Source of the DNA: Candidatus Eremiobacter antarcticus
GTDB taxonomy: Bacteria; Vulcanimicrobiota; Vulcanimicrobiia; Eremiobacterales; Eremiobacteraceae
Length of the DNA: 64,000 nt
Assembly: GCA_003244105.1 (NCBI GenBank)
Contig: QHBK01000007.1
Location: forward strand, 55,723-119,722
Reading direction: 5' to 3'
Made by a program: the position numbers and the translations under genes. This document shows, piece after piece, positions 8,417 through 17,078 of the stretch. The notes beneath the pieces were generated by a model. It did no database searches. It had not been told where the DNA came from and saw only the letters and a list, made by a program, of their open reading frames with translations. Position 1 is the first letter of the stretch; every line of letters starts with the position of its first letter.

Positions 8417-8797
8417 ATGCCAGAGCGGCCCCCAAGTCAGGTCACCACGTATCTCATCGCGATCGCCGCTGCGCTCGTGACGATAGTGGGCGCATGGGAG
8501 GAACGAACCCCGCATCCGCTGGGGCTAAGGATTTTGTTCGCTCTCATGCAGACCGCACCGATCATCTACCTCCTGGCGATCGTTGTGGCCAGGATCCGTC
8601 AGCTGGACGAATTCGAGCTTCGCATCCACCTAAACGCGGCCGCGATGACGCTGGTCGCCCTTATCGTCGTCACGTATGCTTACGGTATGCTTACCCCCGT
8701 CGCTGCGCCGGCTCTGTCGTGGACATATATCGCACCGCTCGTCGCCGGTTTGTGGTTGGCAAGCTACACTATGGCCGCAAGCCGCTACCAAGTGTGA
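8417..8797 (+). CDS. Small integral membrane protein paired with XRE regulator
   Basis: The 126-residue protein has four predicted transmembrane segments: residues ~10-26, ~38-56, ~73-92 and ~98-116. A charged loop, RIRQLDEFELR, links the second and third. It begins after GAGGAGC, and its stop overlaps the GTG of the XRE gene (GTGA). Two-gene units of a small membrane protein and a 65-75 residue XRE regulator are widespread, and the membrane partner is thought to signal to, or be controlled by, the regulator. No enzymatic motif is seen. Confidence 0.75.
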   Translation: MPERPPSQVTTYLIAIAAALVTIVGAWEERTPHPLGLRILFALMQTAPIIYLLAIVVARIRQLDEFELRIHLNAAAMTLVALIVVTYAYGMLTPVAAPALSWTYIAPLVAGLWLASYTMAASRYQV

Positions 8798-9009
8798 ATG
8801 CATCCTTGAAAAACGAACTGCGCGTTTTGCGCGCACAACGCGGATGGTCGCAGGCAGAACTTGGCGATCGCATCGGGGTCTCCCGACAAGCCATCAACGC
8901 CGTCGAGACCGGCAAGTTCGATCCAAGCTTGCCGCTCGCGATGCGCTTGGCGAAGCTGTTCGGCAGAAGGGTTGAAGAGATCTTCACGCTGGATGAGTCG
9001 GAGCGTTAA
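8794..9009 (+). CDS. XRE-family transcriptional regulator (71 aa)
   Basis: A compact helix-turn-helix protein. The DNA-binding unit is LRAQRGWSQAELGDRIGVS with recognition helix RQAINAVETGKFDPS, and it ends with LAMRLAKLFGRRVEEIFTLDE, the classic YgzD/YozG-like layout. The start is the GTG at 8794, overlapping the stop of the membrane protein by 4 nt. It probably represses its own promoter at 8348-8376, where two nested palindromes lie. Ligand or inducing signal is unknown. Confidence 0.85.
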   Translation: MNASLKNELRVLRAQRGWSQAELGDRIGVSRQAINAVETGKFDPSLPLAMRLAKLFGRRVEEIFTLDESER

Positions 9010-9025
9010 GGGGGAAGGAGTTTCC

Positions 9026-10402
9026 ATGCGACGACACATCATAAACTCACGCGTGCTCTTCGCGATATGCGCATGCCTGATCCTCACGTCGCTGCTGCCG
9101 GCTTCTCAGAGCGTTGCCCGAATCGGCCTTCCGGGCATTCCGGGACTTCCCGGCGGCGGTGGTGACCAGCTCTTCAAAGGCGCCGTGGTGTCGGCCCTGC
9201 GCAAGACGCTGCACGACGAGGCGCCCATTCTTGCGAGCACCGATCTGTTTCCCACCGTGGACGCTTTGCCCGGCGCCGCCTTCCGGCCCGGCGGCGACGC
9301 GCGCGCCATCTTTCGCCACATCGCTTCATCCCGCGATGGGACGGTCGCGCTCGCGCCCGGCGATTATCAGATAGCGGTCGCGACCTTTTGCATGAAGGCC
9401 CGCGCGCACAGCCCCAACGGCAATACCTTTCGGCTGGCGCGGCTGCAAGGCAAGTCTGCCGACATCATCACTGCGCTGAACTCGCGGGCCGTCGGTTCGG
9501 GCATACCGCAAAGCGACATCCAGACGTTATCCTGGGATCTTCAGGCCGGCATGAAGTATGAAGAGATCCCCGCGCGAACCCGCGGCGTCCTCGACCGGCT
9601 GATACCCGAGTTCAAGCCTCGCCTGACGCAAAGCTATTACGAGCGCGTTCAATCGACATGGGCGCATCTGTCGAGCACGGTTCCGGGCTTGCCGTCACTG
9701 GACGCATCGCTGTCGCGCATGGGAGACGTCGGCAATACCATTTTGACGCTGAAGCACACCCGCGACGAGCTGCTCGCGGACAGCAACAACTTCAACGCGC
9801 TGAGCAGCGCGCTTGCGCCTCCCACCGCGCGGCAGAACTCCACCGGCACGCCCTGGAGCCAAACCGGCAACGGCGTGTACGAGCGCCTCCTGAACGAAGG
9901 CACCTTCATGGGGCCGGGAACCCTGCAGATCCGCGTAGCGGGCAATCCATCAGCCGGCCAAGCGACGCGCAGCGTCCACATAACGGACCTCGTGGGCAAC
10001 CCGGACGCCGACGTGCAGCCGCTGTCGCAATCGCCCAGCGGCCAAATCCCGACACAGACAGCGCCTTCCAACAACGACCCCGGCCACCACCACGTCAGCG
10101 TCCCTTGCCCGGGCAGCAAAGAAAACGCCGTCACCATCATCTCAGGCGCGGCGGTGGAAAACGGGCTCGATAACCTGCGCAACAGCGGACCGTGCGCGTT
10201 GGGCATCCAGGCGCTGGACAAGAACGGGAAGCCACTGCCCGCTCCCGACAACAGCCACAACTCGTCCATGGCGCTGCAGCCCGGGCAGACCATTGGCCAC
10301 TACAAGCCGCCGCCCGGCACTGCCAAGATCATCGTCGCGTGTTTCTCCACGTGCGGCGGGACCGGGTCGGTAGACTTCGACGTGCCGCTTCCCAACTCGT
10401 AG
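9026..10402 (+). CDS. Secreted protein of unknown function (458 aa)
   Basis: The start ATG has AAGGAG 6 nt upstream. A Sec signal peptide is clear (MRRHIINSR, then a hydrophobic stretch to about residue 27, with cleavage near SQSVA). It is followed by a short collagen-like GLPGIPGLPGGGG linker. The mature protein mixes helical and beta segments and ends with a Pro/Gly-rich region and a strand-rich tail containing TAKIIVACFSTCGGTGS. Paired cysteines in the tail could form disulphides outside the cytoplasm. No family recognised. It lies 16 bp after the XRE gene and could be co-transcribed with it. Confidence 0.72.
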   Translation: MRRHIINSRVLFAICACLILTSLLPASQSVARIGLPGIPGLPGGGGDQLFKGAVVSALRKTLHDEAPILASTDLFPTVDALPGAAFRPGGDARAIFRHIASSRDGTVALAPGDYQIAVATFCMKARAHSPNGNTFRLARLQGKSADIITALNSRAVGSGIPQSDIQTLSWDLQAGMKYEEIPARTRGVLDRLIPEFKPRLTQSYYERVQSTWAHLSSTVPGLPSLDASLSRMGDVGNTILTLKHTRDELLADSNNFNALSSALAPPTARQNSTGTPWSQTGNGVYERLLNEGTFMGPGTLQIRVAGNPSAGQATRSVHITDLVGNPDADVQPLSQSPSGQIPTQTAPSNNDPGHHHVSVPCPGSKENAVTIISGAAVENGLDNLRNSGPCALGIQALDKNGKPLPAPDNSHNSSMALQPGQTIGHYKPPPGTAKIIVACFSTCGGTGSVDFDVPLPNS

Positions 10403-10443
10403 CCGTTCGGCGCGAGCCGTTTTGAGACCACGCGCCCCGGCGG

Positions 10444-10686
10444 TTAGCGCACGATCGTGGTCGTATCCGTCGGTGGCCGGCGAGAAGCGAAGTACGCGAT
10501 GAGCGCGATCACGATGACGGCGATGATGCCGACGATGATCCACGTGTTCGTGTCGGGTCCGGTGCTCGTCGTCGTGGTGCTCGTGCTGGTGGACGATGAG
10601 ACCGATGTCTGCACGGGTGCCGGGTTCGCAGGAGCCGCCGTGGCCTGGTCGCTGGCGGGTGAATCGGTGGCTGCCAAAACGTACAT
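10444..10686 (-). CDS. Small single-pass membrane protein, Ser/Thr/Pro-rich
   Basis: An 80-residue protein with AGGAAGGG before its ATG. Residues 1-46 are an Ala/Pro/Ser/Thr-rich low-complexity stretch, residues ~48-66 form one strongly hydrophobic helix (WIIVGIIAVIVIALIAYF), and a short basic tail follows. This is the shape of a tail-anchored or N-out bitopic protein; the Ser/Thr run would suit an extracytoplasmic tether. No homologue is recognised. Confidence 0.6.
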   Translation of the reverse strand: MYVLAATDSPASDQATAAPANPAPVQTSVSSSTSTSTTTTSTGPDTNTWIIVGIIAVIVIALIAYFASRRPPTDTTTIVR

Positions 10687-10882
10687 ATGCCCTTCCTTTC
10701 CTCACGCTGCTGCGAGCGCGCTTTGAAGCCGCGCACTCAGGACTCCAAGCGCGGGCTTCGGATGCGGTGCAAGCGAACCTGCTCGTTCGTGCCGGTCAGG
10801 CGGGGTACGTCTAGGCTGGCAAAGAACCTTGATGAAAGCTGACGGGCTTGCAGCGCTTGCTGCTCCGCACAGAGGAGTGCCT

Positions 10883-11368
10883 ATGGCCGCTGAAGAGCTC
10901 AACGCCGATCTAACAGCGGGCACGGTGACCGCAAAACGCTTTCAGTTGGTAGGCGACAACGGAGAGCTGCGTGCGTTGCTCGAGACCCAGGACGGCAATC
11001 CAATTTTGGAGTTCATGGACGATTCGAGCCGCGTCCGTCTGAACGTGGCGGTCACCAACAACTGGCCGATCATCAACATGAAGGACGAGAACGGGAACGT
11101 CCGCGTCGAGCTCGGCACCGTCAACGGCAGCCCGACGCTTTTTTTCAACGACCACATCGGCAACCTCAAAATCGGCATCGCCCTCTCCAAGCCGGATTCA
11201 AGCCCGCGCATCGTGTTCTTGGACGATGAACGCAACATCCGCTTCGGGGTCGTCTCCGACACAACGGGAACGCCGCGCGTCATCGCAACCGATCAGCTGG
11301 GCGGTAAGCATCGCCTCATGTGGTTCTCCGACGCCGTCACAAGCGACGAGGACATCGGCAAGCGGTAG
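10883..11368 (+). CDS. Beta-repeat protein with six ~22-residue repeats
   Basis: I chose the ATG preceded by GAGGAGTGCCT. After a short N-terminus (MAAEELNADLTAGT) the protein consists of tandem units of 21-24 residues. Each reads hydrophobic strand, D/N-rich turn, R-containing strand (for example NVRVELG, NLKIGIA, NIRFGVV) and ends in Pro. Six units cover residues ~20-150. This pattern suggests a beta-solenoid or sheet ladder. There is no signal peptide or membrane segment. Function is unknown; such repeats often serve as binding scaffolds. Confidence 0.65.
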   Translation: MAAEELNADLTAGTVTAKRFQLVGDNGELRALLETQDGNPILEFMDDSSRVRLNVAVTNNWPIINMKDENGNVRVELGTVNGSPTLFFNDHIGNLKIGIALSKPDSSPRIVFLDDERNIRFGVVSDTTGTPRVIATDQLGGKHRLMWFSDAVTSDEDIGKR

Positions 11369-11383
11369 CCGGCGCCGAGAAAG

Positions 11384-12652
11384 TCAGTTCACGCGCAGGG
11401 AGAGCAGCGCTATGTCGTCTCGTTGTGCGGCGCCTTCCGCGATGAGCGCGGCGCGAATGCGCTCGATGATCTGCTGCGATTCGATGTTCGAGCTGCGGCG
11501 CAGAATCTTTAAAACCGGCTCCAGACCGAACAGCTTCTCGCCCACGCGCGCTTCCGTGAGGCCGTCGGTGTAGAAGAGCGCTCGATCGCCGCGGCGCAGC
11601 GACACGTGCGTGTCGGTGTATGCGCTGTCTTCGAATGCTCCAGCGACCACGCCCGGAGTGCCCCGCCTCTTCACCCCGCCTCGCGCGCCGAAGATCAGCG
11701 GCAAAGGATGGCCGGCGCTTGCGATGGTCAGGCTTGGATCCTTAGGGTCGGTGGAAAGCACCGCAAAGCAGACGGTGCAGAACTGGGAGCTTTCCTCGCT
11801 GTCTTTGAGCAGCGCCGCATTGAGCAGCGCAAGCACCTTAGCGGGTGAGGCTTCTTGGATCGCGGCCGCCCTGATGGTGTATCGCGCCAGCGCCGTGCGC
11901 GCCGCAGCCTTCGCGCCTTTGCCGCAGATGTCTCCGATGGCGATGCCCCACAGCTCATCGGCGATCGGGATGATGTCGTAGAAATCCCCGCCCACAACCG
12001 CGCGATCTGCAGGGCTGTAAAGCGCCGCCAGATCGACACCGGGTATGTGCGGCATGTGCGGCGGCAACAGGCTCGTCTGCAACGCCTGCGCCAAGGCCTC
12101 CGCGTTGTCTTTTTCTTCGGTGATGACTTCGCGGACCGTTCTTTCCATGCGCACGGTGTTGCGCGCCGCGATGCGCAGCTCCAGCGCGTCCACGACGATA
12201 GACGCGAGGTCTTGCAACGTCTTCGCTTCATCCGCCGTGAACTGCCGCGGCTCTTTATCGATAATGCACAGCGTCCCCAGATTGTGACCTTCTGACGTCG
12301 CGAGTTGGGCGGCGGCATAAAACCGCAGACCAAATTCGCCTGCTACCAAGGGGTTGGCAAGCGCGCGAGGGTCGATCTTTGCGTCGTTGATGATCCAGGG
12401 ATCCGTCTGCATGATTGCTGAGGCGCACAGGCCTGGATCGCGATCCAGCTGCTTGACGTCTAGACCGTGATGCGATTTAAACCAGATGCGATCGTGGTCC
12501 ACAATGCTGACGATCGCGATGGGCACCTTGAAAATGCGGGCGGCCAGTGTCGTGATGCGGTCGAACGTGCCGTCTGGCGGCGTGTCCAAGATTTCGTAGC
12601 GCTCAACTGCGGCCAAGCGTTGGGCTTCTCGTTCCACCAGGGTGTCAACCAT
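11384..12652 (-). CDS. GAF-SpoIIE-type serine phosphatase
   Basis: The 422-residue protein has an N-terminal GAF domain (about residues 20-165; ALANPLVAGEFGLRFYAAAQL, LGTLCIID) and a PP2C/SpoIIE phosphatase domain (about 205-420). The metal-binding Asp marks are visible in ADRAVVGGDFYD, GDICGKGAKAA and FYTDGLTEAR. Proteins of this form dephosphorylate anti-anti-sigma factors in RsbU-like partner-switching pathways. The gene lies downstream of an RsbW-like ATPase on the same strand (141-bp gap), which supports such a role. The sensed signal would bind the GAF domain and is not known. Confidence 0.88.
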   Translation of the reverse strand: MVDTLVEREAQRLAAVERYEILDTPPDGTFDRITTLAARIFKVPIAIVSIVDHDRIWFKSHHGLDVKQLDRDPGLCASAIMQTDPWIINDAKIDPRALANPLVAGEFGLRFYAAAQLATSEGHNLGTLCIIDKEPRQFTADEAKTLQDLASIVVDALELRIAARNTVRMERTVREVITEEKDNAEALAQALQTSLLPPHMPHIPGVDLAALYSPADRAVVGGDFYDIIPIADELWGIAIGDICGKGAKAAARTALARYTIRAAAIQEASPAKVLALLNAALLKDSEESSQFCTVCFAVLSTDPKDPSLTIASAGHPLPLIFGARGGVKRRGTPGVVAGAFEDSAYTDTHVSLRRGDRALFYTDGLTEARVGEKLFGLEPVLKILRRSSNIESQQIIERIRAALIAEGAAQRDDIALLSLRVN

Positions 12653-12793
12653 GATTCGCGCTCACAGCCTTTTTCTAGCGTTCTCAACGCTCTAACAAGC
12701 GCCCTACCGCATGCGGCGGAGCGAAGTTCGCAATCGAAGCAAATGCTCTTATAGAGTATCGGGTCTGGACGGGCGAATGCGCGCGGGTGTGAG

Positions 12794-13222
12794 CTAGGCG
12801 CGGGCTGGGATGCGCTTGAGCAGCACCAATTTGTTGGGCTGCGAGCAATGATAGGCGACATCATCGCACAACTGCTGGATGATCGCCAAGCCGCGCCCGT
12901 GCTCTGCGGTTGCGGCGGGCATGGCGCGTTCGTATAGGTCGAAGCCTGCGCCGTAGTCGGTGATGATGGCCTCGACGGCTTGCTGCTCTGCGCGCAGGAT
13001 CAACTCGAAGGTGCCCGGCGGCTTGGCCGCATGCCGTACTACGTTGGCGACCGCCTCGCCGACTGCCAGCTCGAGCTCCTCGCCGGCCGCCGCCACGACG
13101 TTGTGATCGGCTATATCCAACCCGGCGGCGTCGAAGTGGTTCAGGTAGCGTTTGACAAACGCACGGGCGTCATGAACGACGCTGCTGTGGCGAGCATCCA
13201 GAATCCAAACCTGCTCAGTCAC
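12794..13222 (-). CDS. Anti-sigma regulatory kinase, RsbW/HATPase_c type
   Basis: A 142-residue GHKL ATPase. The N-box region is ELAVGEAVANVVRHA and the G1/G2 boxes are ITDYGAGFDLYE and EHGRGLAIIQQLCDDV, as in RsbW and SpoIIAB. These kinases phosphorylate an anti-anti-sigma protein and sequester a sigma factor or other target. The GTG start has GAGG 9 nt before it. It forms a plausible unit with the SpoIIE-type phosphatase that follows. No STAS-domain antagonist or sigma factor is encoded in this window, so the partners must lie elsewhere. Confidence 0.85.
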   Translation of the reverse strand: MTEQVWILDARHSSVVHDARAFVKRYLNHFDAAGLDIADHNVVAAAGEELELAVGEAVANVVRHAAKPPGTFELILRAEQQAVEAIITDYGAGFDLYERAMPAATAEHGRGLAIIQQLCDDVAYHCSQPNKLVLLKRIPARA

Positions 13223-13338
13223 TATCGCTACCTCTTATTAATGGCGTTCCCACTCTCATTATCGGCACAACTGCCGAGAACCCATAATCCTTCGCCCCGC
13301 CACTGACGTCTAGGGGCAAAGCCAGCCAAGCCGTGCCC

Positions 13339-13923
13339 TTATCGTCTGGTGGATTTGCGCTTCCCTGCCGAGCCGCGCAATCGACCGTTCGACGCTCGCA
13401 TTCTCTGGCTGTGCGACGGCGCTTCTGCCTCGACGTTGATGCTATCGGCCAACTCGCTCAGCTTCACGTCCGTCTGCTTTTCCTCGTCGAGCGTTTGCTG
13501 CAGCAGTTCGGCCGCCTCTGGCTCTTCCAAGAGCTGCGCGTACGTTCGCACCGTTCCATACGCCGCGATCTCATAGTGCTCCACGCGCTGGGCTGCTGAT
13601 ATGAGTCCCGCGTCCATGACGGGAGGCTCGGCGTCCTCTTTCATCAGCTCGGCGCCCTCACTCAAGAGGCCTTCCATGCCTTTGCACTTCTTGCCGGTCG
13701 GCGGTTTGCCCAAGGCGTCAAAGATGCGGCGAAGCCTCTTCACGTGACCTTCCGTCTGCTTCAAGTGCTCGCGAAACGCTTGCTGCAGTTGGCGAGACTC
13801 CGCTGCTTTGGCCATTTTGGGAAGCGCCTTCAATATCTGATTCTCCGCGCTATACAGGTCCTTAAGCTCGTCTACGAAGAGCTGCTGCAGCGATCCAAGT
13901 TCCAAAACGAAATCCTCCCACAT
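13339..13923 (-). CDS. YciF/DUF892 ferritin-like protein
   Basis: The 194-residue protein carries the four-helix DUF892 fold seen in YciF stress proteins. Recognisable blocks are LFVDELKDLYSAENQILKAL, the middle HLKQTEGHVKRLRRIF and the late VEHYEIAAYGTVRTYAQLL. The acidic and His residues in these helices (E, H, E) form a di-metal site in the family. The C-terminus is an Arg/Lys/Ser-rich tail (about 25 residues) that may bind nucleic acid. YciF-type genes respond to osmotic and general stress, which suits the neighbouring partner-switching pair. Its exact activity is not established. Confidence 0.85.
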   Translation of the reverse strand: MWEDFVLELGSLQQLFVDELKDLYSAENQILKALPKMAKAAESRQLQQAFREHLKQTEGHVKRLRRIFDALGKPPTGKKCKGMEGLLSEGAELMKEDAEPPVMDAGLISAAQRVEHYEIAAYGTVRTYAQLLEEPEAAELLQQTLDEEKQTDVKLSELADSINVEAEAPSHSQRMRASNGRLRGSAGKRKSTRR

Positions 13924-14112
13924 TGATAGCTGTTGCTCTCTTATATCCGATAAGGCCGTGGTTTAACCTCAACGGCCCTCGCCGGAGCGATAAGGGACCG
14001 TTTGGGCATTAGTCAGTGCTTCGTTTCCCCGCTTGCAGGCAGACGGAGGTGAGCTCGCATCTCGGTCAAATAGCCCTTGCTCGCCTTGCCCTGCATTGGA
14101 AGGGGGGCCACG

Positions 14113-14322
14113 ATGGCAAAGTGCGACGTCTGCGCAGAGGACGCGATGGAAGTTTATTCCATCGATGAGTTCGGCATGTGTTGGCAGTGTTTAGCGTCGG
14201 GACGGATCAATGAGCTTCCGCCATTCAAAACAAGCACGCGAAGCGGTAGAGCCAACGCAAACGATTCCGCGCCGTTGACCCGTTCACACACGGGCGCTCA
14301 AGCGCGCCGCCTGGACGCCTAG
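14113..14322 (+). CDS. Small double-CxxC protein (69 aa)
   Basis: The second ATG of the frame is chosen because a GGAAGGGGGG site lies just upstream. The N-terminal half has two CxxC pairs (CDVC at residues 4-7 and CWQC at 24-27) separated by an acidic spacer, the layout of a zinc-ribbon knuckle. The C-terminal half is polar and disordered. Function is unknown; it may bind zinc and a partner protein or nucleic acid. Confidence 0.55.
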   Translation: MAKCDVCAEDAMEVYSIDEFGMCWQCLASGRINELPPFKTSTRSGRANANDSAPLTRSHTGAQARRLDA

Positions 14323-14436
14323 CCCGGCAGAAACCCGTCGTTGCAAACGGGAGGCGCGACCGAGCCGTGATGTAAACGTTCAGGCGAAATCGTCAACGCC
14401 GAACAAGCTTAAGGCTCTCGTCAAAAAGGAGATCGA

Positions 14437-14988
14437 ATGAAGAAAACGCTTGGCGCACTCTTCCTCTGCCTCATCGTGTCCGCCGGCGCCGCGCTCAACG
14501 CGTCGGCAGCGACCACCGTCTCGGTCAAGGGCGGCACGCCCGTCGCCGTGCACGTCGCCGGGCAGCTGTCGTCCAGCACGGCCCACGTCGGACAGACGTT
14601 CAGGATCACGACGGCAGGGCCGCTTGTGGTCGGGGGATGGGTAGCGGCGCCTGAAGGGGCCATCGGGCAGGGCACGGTCGAGGCTGTGTCGCCCGCCGGA
14701 TCGAGCGGCCGTCAAGGCAAGCTCTCTCTCGCATTCGACTGGGTTTTCGCAGCCGACGGCTCCAAGATTCCGCTCAGCGCAACCAACAGCACGAGAGCCG
14801 GCAAGAACAAGACCGGCAGCTCCAACGCCGCCAACGTCGCCGCGACCGTGCTGTTAGGGCCCGTCGGTCTGTTCGCCCACAACTTCGTGAAGGGCAAAGA
14901 CATCAACGTCGGTCCTTCTCAGAAGTTCGAGGCATACGTCAACCGCACGGTGCTCGTGCGAGCGTCGCACCCCTACTCGACGCAGTAG
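14437..14988 (+). CDS. Secreted protein of unknown function (183 aa)
   Basis: AAGGAGATCGA precedes the ATG. A clear signal peptide (MKKTLGALFLCLIVSAGAAL) has a predicted ASA-A cleavage near residue 24. The mature protein is strand-rich, with a first half containing paired Val/Thr strands. The C-terminal segment is VLLGPVGLFAHNFVKGKD, then FEAYVNRTVLV, a hydrophobic glycine loop followed by strands. No cysteine or catalytic motif is evident. I cannot assign a family. It converges with the S9 peptidase, with a GC-rich stem between them. Confidence 0.7.
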   Translation: MKKTLGALFLCLIVSAGAALNASAATTVSVKGGTPVAVHVAGQLSSSTAHVGQTFRITTAGPLVVGGWVAAPEGAIGQGTVEAVSPAGSSGRQGKLSLAFDWVFAADGSKIPLSATNSTRAGKNKTGSSNAANVAATVLLGPVGLFAHNFVKGKDINVGPSQKFEAYVNRTVLVRASHPYSTQ

Positions 14989-14999
14989 CTCGACGGTTT

Positions 15000-15023
15000 G
15001 GGCGCGGCTTGGCGGCCGCGCCC
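15000..15023. terminator. GC-rich stem between convergent genes, possible bidirectional terminator
   Basis: The arms GGGCGCGGC and GCCGCGCCC pair perfectly around a 6-nt loop. It lies in the 42-bp gap between two stop codons. No U-tract follows on either side, so termination strength is uncertain. Confidence 0.4.
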
Positions 15024-15030
15024 ACAGCCC

Positions 15031-16992
15031 CTACTTCAAGAACGCGGTGATGCTCTCGTCCGGGCCCGCAGGTTCAGCGCGCCCCCCGAGATACTTCGCG
15101 AGAAACGCCTCGGCAGCGGCGTTGAAGCGGCGGTTGTTCTCAGGCCGCGCGAAACCGTGGCCTTCATCAGGAAACACGACGTACTCGACCGGTTTGTTGC
15201 CCTTGCGCATCGCTGCGACGATCTGATCGCTTTCCCGAATGTTGACGCGAGGGTCGTGGGCGCCTTGGCCGATCAAAAGGGGCGCTTGAATCTTACCCGC
15301 TTTGAACAGCGGTGATTGCGAGTTCAAGAAATCGACTGAGTCGCCCATGCGCCGTGAGAATTGCGCGCGCGCAGTCGCCCAGTACGGCGGGATCGACGCG
15401 AGCAAGGTGTTGAGATTCGATGGCCCGACGATATCCACGCCGCAGGCGAACGCATCCGGAGAGAACGCCAGCGCCGCCAACGTCGCATAGCCGCCGTAGC
15501 TCCCGCCCATGATCGCCACGCGCGTTGGATCAGCGTAACCTTGGGCGACCGCCCAGGCCTTGGCATCGAGCAGGTCGGTGTGCATGGTCCCCGCCCACTG
15601 TCGGTCTCCCTTGTTGAGGAACTCTTTGCCGTAGCCGGTCGAACCGCGAAAGTTGGGCTGAAGCACTGCGTACCCACGGTTCGCGAGCCACTGCGGATAC
15701 GCGCTGTAACCCCAAGAATCCCGGCCCCAAGGGCCGCCATGGACGAACTCGATCATCGGCAGGTTTTTTGGTTCCACGCCGACCGGCAGCGTCAAGTAAC
15801 CGTGAATGGTGGTGCCGTCGCGCGCCGTGTATGCGATCGGCTTCATGTGCGCAAGGGTGTATTTGCTGAGCTCGGGCCGGCTCGTGAAGAGAAACGTCCC
15901 CTTTTTCGTGTCGCGGTCGTAAGCGTAGAAACTGACCGGACCATCGTCGACGAGATATGAGACGATGATCTTCCGCCCATCTGCGCTCGTGCTGGTGAAC
16001 GCCATGTCGCCTGGATGCAGCAGCTTGAGCGCCGTGAAGTCGGACCCGTACGATGGATCCAATGCCTGCCAATCGCTGCGCTCCCGAGTGATGTTGGCGG
16101 CGATCACGTTGCGGCTCTTCGCATCCACCAACACGCCGCCGACGTCGTAGGTGGGGTCGGCCGTCACAACGGTTGGGCTGCCGGTCTTGAGATCGTAGCG
16201 CAGCAACTGGGCAGCATTTGCGCCCGCCGCGGCCGTCACGTACAGCGCGGATCCGTCGGGTGAGAACGCTTGCGGGGAGACAAAGCCATCGTCTGCGGGG
16301 TAGGAGGCCAGGGTACGCCAGGGGCCCTTCGGCGCATCGCGAACGATGATCGTATAACTCCCGTCGGCGTTTTGCACGAGCCCTGCGCGGATTTGCAACG
16401 TATTGTCCGCCACCCAGCCCTGGACGTTGCCCGGGTTTTGCGTGTCCAACGTGGACGCGCCGTCGGTCAAACCCACGCGGTACACGTCGAAAACGGTTTT
16501 GTCTCGCTTGTTCATGTCGATCAACGCAACGGTTGGAAACTTCGGGTCGATGGAGTCGATGCCCGCGCGCACCCCGGGGTAAGGCGTGAGATCAACGGGG
16601 CTGCGCTTTGTGAGGATGTCGGCGCGAAAGACGTGGAAATTTTCATCCCCGTTCTTGTCCTGCTCGTACAGGACGTGCCGAGAGTCCGGTTGCCACACGA
16701 CGTTTCTGATGGGCCGTACGGGATCGGACGCGACGACCCGATCGTCGCTCTTGCCGACGGTGCGAACCCAGATGGCAAGCACACCGTGCGCGTCCGGCGC
16801 CAGATACGCCAGCCGTTTTCCGTCCGGAGAGATGGTGGGCAGCGTCTTGACCGGATTCCCGAACAGAACGGCGCGCGGGATGAGAGGTGGGAGAGCAGCT
16901 CGCGCGCTTTGCGGCGCGACGCCGGCCAGCGCGATAGCCGTCATCAGGGTCAGCACATAACGCTTCATCACGGAAGGGCGGACTCTCGGCAT
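15031..16992 (-). CDS. Secreted S9 family peptidase (prolyl oligopeptidase-like)
   Basis: The ATG at 16992 is favoured by AAAGGAG 6 nt before it and by the signal peptide that follows (MKRYVLTLMTAIALAGVA, cleavage near SARA). Residues ~45-400 form a beta-propeller with TolB/WD-like repeats (SPDGKRLAYLAP, SPDGSALYVTAAAG). The C-terminal alpha/beta-hydrolase domain has the nucleophile in GGSYGGYA (about residue 500), the acid in GQGAHDPRVN and the His in DEGHGFARPEN. Length (653 aa) fits the acylaminoacyl-peptidase branch of S9. It would cleave short peptides in the periplasm. A second S9 gene lies at 49-51 kb. Confidence 0.9.
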   Translation of the reverse strand: MPRVRPSVMKRYVLTLMTAIALAGVAPQSARAALPPLIPRAVLFGNPVKTLPTISPDGKRLAYLAPDAHGVLAIWVRTVGKSDDRVVASDPVRPIRNVVWQPDSRHVLYEQDKNGDENFHVFRADILTKRSPVDLTPYPGVRAGIDSIDPKFPTVALIDMNKRDKTVFDVYRVGLTDGASTLDTQNPGNVQGWVADNTLQIRAGLVQNADGSYTIIVRDAPKGPWRTLASYPADDGFVSPQAFSPDGSALYVTAAAGANAAQLLRYDLKTGSPTVVTADPTYDVGGVLVDAKSRNVIAANITRERSDWQALDPSYGSDFTALKLLHPGDMAFTSTSADGRKIIVSYLVDDGPVSFYAYDRDTKKGTFLFTSRPELSKYTLAHMKPIAYTARDGTTIHGYLTLPVGVEPKNLPMIEFVHGGPWGRDSWGYSAYPQWLANRGYAVLQPNFRGSTGYGKEFLNKGDRQWAGTMHTDLLDAKAWAVAQGYADPTRVAIMGGSYGGYATLAALAFSPDAFACGVDIVGPSNLNTLLASIPPYWATARAQFSRRMGDSVDFLNSQSPLFKAGKIQAPLLIGQGAHDPRVNIRESDQIVAAMRKGNKPVEYVVFPDEGHGFARPENNRRFNAAAEAFLAKYLGGRAEPAGPDESITAFLK

Positions 16993-17078
16993 GGGACGCT
17001 CCTTTGGAATTGGCGCGCGCCGCCGCCGGCAGTCGCCGGTCGGGGTGAGTGTTTTTTCAGCGCGCCGGAACCGCACCT

